NCBI RefSeq assembly: GCF_900091445.1 | Contig: NZ_LT607733.1 | Span: forward strand, 5,421,001 to 5,485,000 | DNA: 64,000 nucleotides | Direction: 5' to 3' | From: Micromonospora echinofusca | GTDB lineage: Bacteria; Actinomycetota; Actinomycetes; Mycobacteriales; Micromonosporaceae | Shown here: piece after piece, positions 8,859-18,337 of the stretch | Layout of the letters: the number at the start of each line of letters is the position of its first letter | Position numbering within the stretch: position 1 is the first letter of the stretch | Notes under the pieces: generated by a model | The model's database searches: none | What the model was told of the DNA's origin: nothing | The model's input: the letters and a program-made list of their open reading frames with translations, nothing else | Made by a program: the position numbers and the translations under genes

Positions 8859-9782
8859 ATGGACAACCAGTGGCGGGCACAGTTCGACGCGGAGGTCACC
8901 TTCGCCAACGGCGGCGGGCTGCGGACGGACGGGTTCCGACTGGACGTCCCCGGCCCCGACATCACCGACGACGAACTGGCGGCGCTGTTCGTCCGGCACC
9001 TCGGGCTGCTCATGGTGGCCGAGGTACGGATCACCGGCCGGACGATGATCGAGGAACCGCACAAGGGCGGCCGGGGCGTGCCGGCCCGGCCCGGCCCGGA
9101 GGGCAACTCCCGGCGGCTGGTCGAGCTGAGCCACGTGGTCACCGACGGCATGACCACCCTGCCGGGCTGGCCGGCGCCTCGGATCACCGAGTGGCTGACC
9201 CGGGAGGCGTCCCGGGCCAACTACGCCCCCGGCACCGAGTTCCAGGTGGGGCGCATCGACATGATCGCCAACACCGGCACGTACGTCGACACGCCCGCCC
9301 ACCGCTTCGCCGACGGCGCCGACCTCGCCGCCACCGGGCTGGAGCGCCTCGCCGACCTGCCCGGCGTCGTGGTCCGGGTGCCGGCGGGCACCCGCGCGGT
9401 GGACCGGCTGCTGCTGGCGCCGTACGAGGTCGCCGGGCACGCGGTGCTGCTGCACACCGGTTGGTCGGCGCACTTCGGCACCGGCCGGTACGGCGCGCCG
9501 GAGGCGCCGTACCTCACGGGGGACGGCGCCCGGGCCCTGGTCGACGCGGGCGCCGCCCTGGTCGGCATCGACTCGATCAACATCGACGACATGAGCCCGG
9601 CGGCGGCCGGCGAGCGCCCCGCGCACAGCGCGCTGCTGGCCGCCGGCGTACCGGTCGTGGAGCACCTGACCGGCCTCGACGCGCTGCCCCCGACCGGCTT
9701 CCGGTTCACGGCCGCCCCGCCGATGGTGGCCGGCATGGGCACCTTCCCGGTACGGGCGTTCGCCGTCCTCGACCCCACCTGA
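8859..9782 (+). CDS. Cyclase / kynurenine-formamidase-like protein with N-terminal extension
   Basis: A 307-residue protein. From about residue 88 (RRLVELSHVVTDGMTTLPGWPAP) it follows the metal-dependent cyclase/formamidase family that includes KynB. The usual metal motif HxGTHxDxPxH appears here as NTGTYVDTPAH, with Asp and the last His kept but the first two His replaced by Asn and Tyr. The final conserved segment (HSALLAAGVPVVEHLTGL) is present. The first ~80 residues (QFDAEVTFANGGGLRTDGF) are an added domain of unknown role. It may be a subfamily with altered metal chemistry rather than true kynurenine formamidase. No neighbouring tryptophan-degradation gene is present. Confidence 0.8.
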   Translation: MDNQWRAQFDAEVTFANGGGLRTDGFRLDVPGPDITDDELAALFVRHLGLLMVAEVRITGRTMIEEPHKGGRGVPARPGPEGNSRRLVELSHVVTDGMTTLPGWPAPRITEWLTREASRANYAPGTEFQVGRIDMIANTGTYVDTPAHRFADGADLAATGLERLADLPGVVVRVPAGTRAVDRLLLAPYEVAGHAVLLHTGWSAHFGTGRYGAPEAPYLTGDGARALVDAGAALVGIDSINIDDMSPAAAGERPAHSALLAAGVPVVEHLTGLDALPPTGFRFTAAPPMVAGMGTFPVRAFAVLDPT

Positions 9783-9920
9783 CCTGCCGCCCCGCCGCCG
9801 CCCCCGCCAACCTGCGGCCGGGGCTCGGGTGGTGGTGTCGAGCGACAGCCCCCTGCGACAACACCCCGGGATCGGCTTTCGGGTCGGCGCGCGAGCGGGC
9901 CGTGACCGCAAGCTGCCCGA

Positions 9921-10841
9921 ATGCCACGGGCACCGCACGTTCCCAGAGAGTTGACGTTCCTCCCGTTCTCCGGCAGCCGGGCCGTCGCCGCCGGCCTCGT
10001 CACCTGGCGGATGCTTCGCGGACCGTCCTGGCGTCGGCTGCTGCCCGACATCTACGTCCACGTCGACGGTCATCGCGAGGAGGACCACAGGATGTGGTGC
10101 GACGCCGTCGCCCTGACCCTGCCGCCGGGGGCGGCCATCAGCGGTCTCAGCGCGGCGTTCCTCTGGGGCGCGGACCTCCTCCCACGCGCGAGCCCGGTCT
10201 TCGTCACGCTTCCGGGGCGGGCCCGCCGACGCACCACTCCACGAGTGGTGGTCGACCAACGGTCGCTCTCCGCCCGGGAGATCACCCGGATCGCCGGCTT
10301 GCCGGTCACCACCGGCGTCCGCACGGCCTTCGACCTCGGGCGACAGCTGCCCCGGACGGACGCGCTGGTCGCGGTGGACGCGCTGCTGCATCGGCGGGTG
10401 GCGAGGCTCCCCGCGTTGAGCAGTTACCTGGACACGCACAAGGGCTGGCCCGGCACCGCCCGGCTGCGCGAGGTGCTCGTGCTGGCCGAGCCACTGAGTG
10501 AGTCCCCCATGGAGACGCGGCTCCGGCTCCTCCTGCACGACGCCGGGCTGCCACCCCTGACCGCGCAGCACGACGTGCACGGCGCCCACGCGCAGCGAGG
10601 ACGCGTCCTCCTCGGCCGCGTCGACCTCGCCTACCCCCGGTGGCGGATCGCCATCGAGTACGAGGGCGACCACCACCGGGAACGTGTCCACTTCCAGCGC
10701 GACGTAGCTCGGCTCAACGCACTACGCGCGGCGGGCTGGTTGGTGCTGCGCTTCACGGCGGACGACGTACTGCGGCACCCCGCCCAAACCGTCCGGCTCG
10801 TCACCGACGCAATCGACGAGCGCCGGCCCAGCCGACGGTGA
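9921..10841 (+). CDS. DUF559 nuclease-like protein with AbiEi-like N-terminus
   Basis: A 306-residue orphan protein. The C-terminal ~100 residues match the DUF559/Vsr-like endonuclease fold: RVDLAYPRWRIAIEYEGDHH supplies Asp and Glu residues at positions expected for a PD-(D/E)xK-type centre, followed by RDVARLNALRAAGWLVLRFT. The N-terminal part (WRRLLPDIYVHVDGH, then AISGLSAAFLWG) resembles the AbiEi antitoxin-like winged-helix proteins common in actinomycetes. No partner toxin gene is adjacent. The stop codon lies inside the left arm of a perfect inverted repeat. Function unproven; DNA binding or cleavage is inference. Confidence 0.75.
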   Translation: MPRAPHVPRELTFLPFSGSRAVAAGLVTWRMLRGPSWRRLLPDIYVHVDGHREEDHRMWCDAVALTLPPGAAISGLSAAFLWGADLLPRASPVFVTLPGRARRRTTPRVVVDQRSLSAREITRIAGLPVTTGVRTAFDLGRQLPRTDALVAVDALLHRRVARLPALSSYLDTHKGWPGTARLREVLVLAEPLSESPMETRLRLLLHDAGLPPLTAQHDVHGAHAQRGRVLLGRVDLAYPRWRIAIEYEGDHHRERVHFQRDVARLNALRAAGWLVLRFTADDVLRHPAQTVRLVTDAIDERRPSRR

Positions 10842-10896
10842 TCAGGACGCCATGGACCTTAAAACAGCCGCGTAACGTCCATGGCGTCCTGATCAC
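10838..10896. repeat. Perfect 20-bp inverted repeat with GATC-bearing arms
   Basis: The left arm at 10838-10857 begins gtgatcaggacgcc and is exactly complementary to the right arm at 10877-10896 ending ggcgtcctgatcac. A few extra inner bases also pair. It overlaps the stop codon of the upstream gene and lies between convergent genes, so it could be a bidirectional terminator. No U-tract follows, and its length and perfection resemble the other GATC-ended inverted repeats in this window. Confidence 0.85.
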
Positions 10897-11008
10897 GAGG
10901 CACTCGCACCCGGAGGCGGCGCGGCGGGTGCTCGGCGCTAGGGGCGGGCGCTAGGAGCGGGCGGGCGCTCGGGCGCGAAGGCGGGGCGCTCGGGCGGAAG
11001 GAGGCGGG

Positions 11009-12049
11009 TCAGTAGCGGACCGAGATGCGGCGTTCGACGGCGTCTACGCGGATCTCGCCGCCGTACGGGACGATCAGCTGCGGGTCGGTGTGGCCGAGGT
11101 CGACGTCGAAGACCACCACGGCGTCCGGCGCGTACGTGGCGAGCGCCCGGCTGACCGCCTCCCGCTGCGCGTCGGCCCAGGCGCGCCGCTCTTCGGGGCT
11201 GTGCGGTCGTTCGAAGTCCCACGCCTTCACCCGGCCCACGAGGACCGCCGGGAAGCCGGCGAGCAGCCCGCGCTCGCCCATGTTGCGCAGGATCCGGAAC
11301 ACCTCGGTGGCCGGGGGCAGTTCCTCGGAGGTCTCGACCATCAGCACCGACCCGGCCAGTTCCCCGGCGGCGGGTACCCGGTCGGCGGCCAGCAGCCAGT
11401 GCAGGATCTCCAGGTTGCCGCCCCAGGTGCGCCCCTGGACCACCGTCGCCGGCCCCTGCCAGCGCCAGCCCTCGCCCGGCAGCATCTCCGGCTCGTCGGC
11501 CAGCGCCGCCGGGTCGTGCCAGTCGTTCGGCCGGTCGCCCCACTGCGGCGCGGGCGTGAGGTCGTACCAGCCGGAGGTGAACAGGGCCGCGCGCAGCGAG
11601 TCGAAGGTCAGCGGGTGCGGGCTGCCCGGCCGCCCGAGGTGCACCAGCACCGACCCGCCGTGGTAGGACACGATGCCGAGCCGGTACAGGTGGTTGAGGA
11701 CGTTGGTGTTGTCGGAGTAGCCGAAGTACGGCTTCGGGTTGGCCCGCAGCACGGCGTCGTCCAGGTGCGGGGTGACCGTGATCAGGTCGTCCCCGCCCAC
11801 CGTCGCGAGCACGGCGGTGATCGTCGGGTCGGCGAAGGCGGCGGTCAGGTCCCGGGCCCGGTCGCGGGGGTCGGCGCCGAGCACCCGGGTCGTCGGGTAC
11901 TCCACCGGCTCCAGGCCGAACTCCTCGCGCAACCGGCGCAGCCCCAGCTCGTACACGTGGGGGAAGAGAGCCGGCAGGCCGGCGGAGGGCGAGACGACCG
12001 CGACCCGGTCTCCGGGGCGGGGCTTGGGGGGATAGCTCGGCGACGTCAT
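11009..12049 (-). CDS. S66 family peptidase (LD-carboxypeptidase / MccF-like)
   Basis: A 346-residue serine peptidase of family S66, which includes murein LD-carboxypeptidase (tetrapeptide recycling) and MccF (hydrolysis of microcin C-type aminoacyl-nucleotides). Visible landmarks: the N-terminal KPRPGDRVAVVSPSAGLP segment, the nucleophile in YFGYSDNT, a Glu in WGGNLEIL and a His in DVDLGHTDPQ, giving a Ser-Glu-His triad in the expected order. No signal peptide is seen, so it is probably cytoplasmic. The length and WGGNLEILHWLL segment look more MccF-like than LdcA-like; substrate uncertain. Confidence 0.88.
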   Translation of the reverse strand: MTSPSYPPKPRPGDRVAVVSPSAGLPALFPHVYELGLRRLREEFGLEPVEYPTTRVLGADPRDRARDLTAAFADPTITAVLATVGGDDLITVTPHLDDAVLRANPKPYFGYSDNTNVLNHLYRLGIVSYHGGSVLVHLGRPGSPHPLTFDSLRAALFTSGWYDLTPAPQWGDRPNDWHDPAALADEPEMLPGEGWRWQGPATVVQGRTWGGNLEILHWLLAADRVPAAGELAGSVLMVETSEELPPATEVFRILRNMGERGLLAGFPAVLVGRVKAWDFERPHSPEERRAWADAQREAVSRALATYAPDAVVVFDVDLGHTDPQLIVPYGGEIRVDAVERRISVRY

Positions 12050-12163
12050 GATCGGACGCTACCGACCGGCTCCACCGGTTTTCTCCTCGTCCGACCCGCC
12101 GGGGCACTGGCAGAGGACCTCTAGGCTGGCCCCGCCGAAGTCGATCGAGCATTCGGAGGCCGC

Positions 12164-12820
12164 GTGAGCACCCCCGCCGGACATTCGCCGCAGCCCTTCC
12201 ACCACGGGCCGCCGCCCGGCGGCCCGTGGGGAGCCCCCGTGCCGCCGCCGGTGACCAGGCGCATCCCGGAGGACCAGCCCTTCGTGGTACGCCCCAACGT
12301 CGTGAAGCGCGGTCTGCTGATGATGGGGGTGGTGCTGGTCCTCATCCTCCCGATCGCCTGCTGCGCCGGCCTCGGCGTGGTGAACTCGGCCGACCCGCAG
12401 TTGCGCTCCCAGTCCGTCGTCGGCCTCCTCGCCGTGGTGGGGTGCCTGCTGGCCCTGATCGCCGTGCCGCTGGGGATCCAGCTCTGGCTGATCGGCTCCG
12501 GCGGCCCGGTGCTGGCGCTCGGCCCGGCCGGGCTCTGGATCCGCACCCGACCGACCCGGGGCCAGGCGATCTGGCTGCCCTGGGAGGGCGTCGCGCAGAT
12601 CTCCCGCCGACGGTGGAGCCTGGAGAAGATGCTGGTGGTCACGCCGCGCGACGCACGGGTGCTCCAGAACCTCGGGGCGTTCACGGCGCTGGACGGCGCG
12701 GCGCTGAACGCCTTCTACGGCTCGGGGCTGGTCGCCACGCTCAACTTCGCCGACCGGCCCGAGGCGGAGATCATGGCGGCGGTGGCCCACTACAGCGCGG
12801 GCCGCTGCCAGCTCACCTGA
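12164..12820 (+). CDS. Predicted membrane protein of unknown function
   Basis: A 218-residue protein starting at GTG 12164. Residues 1-40 are Pro/Gly/His-rich and cytoplasmic-looking. Two hydrophobic segments follow: MMGVVLVLILPIACCAGLGV and VVGLLAVVGCLLALIAVPLG. The C-terminal half (VLALGPAGLWIRTRP, IWLPWEGVAQISRRRW) looks like a small PH-like or YdbT-type beta domain of the kind that follows paired helices in actinobacterial membrane proteins. No catalytic motif was found. It stands alone, between the S66 peptidase (divergent) and ppc. Confidence 0.7.
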   Translation: MSTPAGHSPQPFHHGPPPGGPWGAPVPPPVTRRIPEDQPFVVRPNVVKRGLLMMGVVLVLILPIACCAGLGVVNSADPQLRSQSVVGLLAVVGCLLALIAVPLGIQLWLIGSGGPVLALGPAGLWIRTRPTRGQAIWLPWEGVAQISRRRWSLEKMLVVTPRDARVLQNLGAFTALDGAALNAFYGSGLVATLNFADRPEAEIMAAVAHYSAGRCQLT

Positions 12821-13150
12821 TCGACGGCGTCCCCGGCCGGGCCACCGACCCGCTCAAGTCCGTCGGCTACTTCGACCGGCTGGCCGATCGCCGGGCTCAC
12901 CATCTGGACGTCGCAGGGCGTGGCGGGTGTGCTCAGCGCCACCCCGTTCCAGGCGCGCCGCCGCGCCGGTCGACGCACCGCACCCGGCTCCACCAGCGAA
13001 GACGCGCCCGGCACCGGCGGAGACGCGAGGAAGGGCCACCTGCCGTACCCCGGGCGATTGCCCGGGTCCCCCTCCTTCCCGGCGGGGGACGCGGATACGA
13101 TCCAGGGAGTCGGACAGCGCTGTCCTTCGTACTCGCGTAAGGAGCGCATC
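12821..13150 (+). promoter_or_regulatory. ppc upstream region with -10-like hexamer and palindrome
   Basis: A 330-base gap without a gene. Near its end are TACGAT at 13096-13101, a plausible -10 element, and a perfect 14-base palindrome GGACAGCGCTGTCC at 13112-13125 just after the expected transcription start. A smaller hairpin (CCCGGGC with GCCCGGG) lies around 13050-13067. No good -35 was found. The palindrome could be an operator for ppc; inference from position and symmetry. Confidence 0.4.
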
Positions 13151-15937
<2,787 letters not shown>

Positions 15938-15941
15938 GCGG

Positions 15942-15990
15942 CGGCCGGGACACCTTCCCGCGCCTTGCGCGCCGGAGGGTGTCCCGGCCG
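15942..15990 (+). terminator. Terminator-like hairpin after ppc
   Basis: The left arm from 15942 (cggccgggacacc) pairs with the right arm ending at 15990 (ggtgtcccggccg), with further GC pairing inside. It begins 5 bases after the ppc stop and lies between convergent genes, so it may serve both. Confidence 0.7.
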
Positions 15991-16023
15991 ACCCGCCACT
16001 GACGAGCCCGCCCGACGCTGGTG

Positions 16024-16797
16024 CTACCAGTCGCCGCCGCCGAAGTCGCCACCCCCGAAGTCGCCGCCGCCGAAGCCCCCACCGAAGTCACCGCCACCGC
16101 CGAAGTCGCCCCCGACCTCGCCGCCCTGCTCGCCGAAGCCGGTGGCGTCGCCGAAGCCCTCCTGGTAGCCGGCCTCGTAGCCGTACCCGGGATCGGCGAA
16201 GCCGGGCGAGAAGAGCGCGTCGGCGATCAGGATGCCGCCGAGGACGCCCGCGCCGGCGCCCAGGGCGGTCTTCCACCACGGGGTGGAATACCAGCCCGCC
16301 GGCACCGGCCGGCCCTGGTAGCGCCCGCCCGGGTAGTAGTAGGGGGTGTCCCGGCCGGGCTGCGGCCCGGCCTTGAAGGTCTGCCCCTGCACGTCGACCT
16401 GACGCTCCCGGGTGAGCCGCCCGGCACCCTGTGCGGCGGCCAGCGGCGGCAGCTCGGGACCGGGGTCGATGCCGAGCGCCACCCGGGCCGCCCGCGCGTA
16501 CGTCAGCCCCTCCAGCGCGGTTTCCCGGGCGAGGCGGAACTGCTCGACGCTGCGGGCCTGCTCGAGCTGGCTGCCGGCCGCGTTGTAGCGCTCCCCGGCG
16601 TCGACCAGCGCCTGGCGTACGGCCGGGTGGTCGCCGTGCAGGTTCATCACCTGGCCGCCGAGCCGCTCGTACCACCGCTGGGCGTCGGCCCGTACGTCGG
16701 CGAGGCGCCGCGCCTCCCGCGCGGCGCTCTCCCGGCGCCACCACAGGAACGCGCCCACCAGCAGCACCACGAGGATGAGCAGGGGCAGATATCTCAT
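16024..16797 (-). CDS. Membrane-anchored protein with Gly/Asp/Phe-rich tail
   Basis: A 257-residue protein starting at ATG 16797 with a single N-terminal membrane helix (YLPLLILVVLLVGAFLWW) and an RRESAAREARR stretch after it. A helical region follows to about residue 130. A second hydrophobic stretch appears near ALGAGAGVLGGILIADALF, and the last ~35 residues are a low-complexity run of GGGDFGGGDFGGGDW type. The tail resembles surface-exposed glycine-rich tails of actinobacterial TPM-like or LemA-like proteins, but no domain could be named. It is divergent from rmuC. Confidence 0.72.
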   Translation of the reverse strand: MRYLPLLILVVLLVGAFLWWRRESAAREARRLADVRADAQRWYERLGGQVMNLHGDHPAVRQALVDAGERYNAAGSQLEQARSVEQFRLARETALEGLTYARAARVALGIDPGPELPPLAAAQGAGRLTRERQVDVQGQTFKAGPQPGRDTPYYYPGGRYQGRPVPAGWYSTPWWKTALGAGAGVLGGILIADALFSPGFADPGYGYEAGYQEGFGDATGFGEQGGEVGGDFGGGGDFGGGFGGGDFGGGDFGGGDW

Positions 16798-16886
16798 GGC
16801 AGCGACGTTACCCAGGCCAGGCCAGTGCCACGCCTGGGATCGGCGCCGCGCAGCGGGGCCGGCGGGCGGGGGCCAGGCCCGCACCG

Positions 16887-16962
16887 GCGAGCGGCACGCC
16901 CCTGCCGGGGAACGGCACCGCCCCGCCGGCGAGCGGCACGGTCCGCGCGGGAGCGGCACGGC
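16887..16962. repeat. Four degenerate 21-bp direct repeats upstream of rmuC
   Basis: The core GAGCGGCAC (GAACGGCAC once) recurs at about 16889, 16910, 16931 and 16951, spaced 21, 21 and 20 bases, close to two helical turns. They lie in the divergent promoter region between the Gly-rich membrane protein gene and rmuC. They could be iterated binding sites or a small tandem repeat produced by slippage. Confidence 0.6.
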
Positions 16963-16996
16963 GGCGCGCGGCGCGCCGGTCTGGCAAGCTCCGGGG

Positions 16997-18175
16997 GTGG
17001 ACTTCTCGACGCTGGCCGTGGTGATCGTCTGCCTCGCCGCCGGGGGTGCGGTGGGCTGGTACGCCGCCCGGACCCGCTCGGCGACCGAGATCGCCCGGCT
17101 GGACGCCACGCTGCGGGCCACCCGGGAGGGCGAAGGGCGGCTGGAACAGTCCATGCGGGCGCTGAGCTACGAGGCCACCGCGCAGTCCCAGGAGGCGGTG
17201 GCCCGCGCCGTCGCCCCGCTGCACGACACGTTGCGCCGCTACGAGCAGCGCGTCGCCGAGTTGGAGCACGACCGGGTCGACGCGTACGCCGAACTGCGCG
17301 AGCAGGTCCGCGCGATGAGCACGGTCTCGGGTGAGCTGCGTACCGAGACGAAGCAGCTGGTGGCGGCCCTGCGGGCACCCCAGGTGCGGGGCCGCTGGGG
17401 CGAGCACCAGTTGCGCCGGATCGTCGAGGCGGCCGGCATGCTGGAGCACTGCGACTTCTCCGAGCAGGTCACCGCCGCCACCGACCACCAGGGGGTCCGT
17501 CCCGACCTCGTGGTGCGGCTGCACGGCGGCCGGTCCGTGGTGGTGGACGCCAAGGCGCCGTTCGACGCCTACCTGACGGCGATGGAGGCCCGCGACGAGC
17601 GGGGTCGGAACACCAATCTCGACGCGCACGCGAAGCACCTGCGCGCGCACGTGGACGCGCTGGCCGCCAAGACCTACTGGGCCGCGTTCGACAGCACGCC
17701 GGAGTTCGTGGTGCTCTTCGTGCCGGCCGACCCGTTCCTCGACGTCGCGTTGCAGCGCGATCCGACGCTGCTGGAGCACGCGTTCGCCCGCAACGTGGTG
17801 CTGGCGACCCCGGCCACCCTGGTCGCGCTGCTGCGTACGGTCGCCTACTCGTGGCGGCAGGAGGCGCTGGCGCGCAACGCGGTGGCGGTGCACTCCCTGG
17901 CCCGCGAGCTGTACGGGCGACTGTCGACGTTGGGTGAGCACGTCGGCAAGCTCGGCGCGTCGCTCAGCGGCGCGGTGACCGCGTACAACCGGGCCGTCGG
18001 GTCGTTGGAGGCGCGCGTGCTGGTCAGCGCCCGCAAGCTCGCCGAGCTGGGGGTCTCCGACCAGGAGCTGGCCGCGCCGGCGCAGGTCGAGCTGGCACCC
18101 CGTCAGCCGCAGGCCCCGGAGCTGCTCGGAAACGCCGAGGCCGGGGCACCGACCGGTCGGTTCACACTGGACTGA
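16997..18175 (+). CDS. rmuC: RmuC-family DNA recombination protein
   Basis: A 392-residue RmuC homolog, associated with limiting inversions at short repeats. It has an N-terminal membrane helix (FSTLAVVIVCLAAGGAVGWY), a coiled-coil segment to about residue 110, and the RmuC core with RGRWGEHQLRRIVEAAGM, RPDLVVRLHGGRSVVVDAK and AYSWRQEALARNA, which carries the nuclease-like PD-(D/E)xK fold. The frame is open upstream, but GTG 16997 directly precedes the membrane helix and fits family length. No operon partner: it is divergent from 16024 and followed by a separate promoter region. Confidence 0.93.
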   Translation: MDFSTLAVVIVCLAAGGAVGWYAARTRSATEIARLDATLRATREGEGRLEQSMRALSYEATAQSQEAVARAVAPLHDTLRRYEQRVAELEHDRVDAYAELREQVRAMSTVSGELRTETKQLVAALRAPQVRGRWGEHQLRRIVEAAGMLEHCDFSEQVTAATDHQGVRPDLVVRLHGGRSVVVDAKAPFDAYLTAMEARDERGRNTNLDAHAKHLRAHVDALAAKTYWAAFDSTPEFVVLFVPADPFLDVALQRDPTLLEHAFARNVVLATPATLVALLRTVAYSWRQEALARNAVAVHSLARELYGRLSTLGEHVGKLGASLSGAVTAYNRAVGSLEARVLVSARKLAELGVSDQELAAPAQVELAPRQPQAPELLGNAEAGAPTGRFTLD

Positions 18176-18199
18176 CGACCGATACCTACCATCGCCGAT

Positions 18200-18259
18200 G
18201 TGACAATGGACGGCCACCCATGTCACGAAGTGGTCACAACGAACTCCACGCTAGTGACA
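18200..18259. promoter_or_regulatory. Cluster of GTGACA/TGTCAC half-sites before the subtilase gene
   Basis: GTGACA at 18200, TGTCAC at 18221, GTCACA at 18233 and GTGACA at 18254 lie within 60 bases of the upstream region. The first pair and last pair face each other, giving an ordered arrangement. This looks like a multi-site operator or activator region controlling the secreted protease. Similar CGTGACA repeats occur before the XRE regulator near 35.3 kb. Confidence 0.4.
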
Positions 18260-18337
18260 GTGCCCAGCGGCAGCGCGAAGGATTCGCCTCACGCGTGCCC
18301 TGCATCTGAGGGCCCTGTTCTCTGGAGGAAAGAGAAC

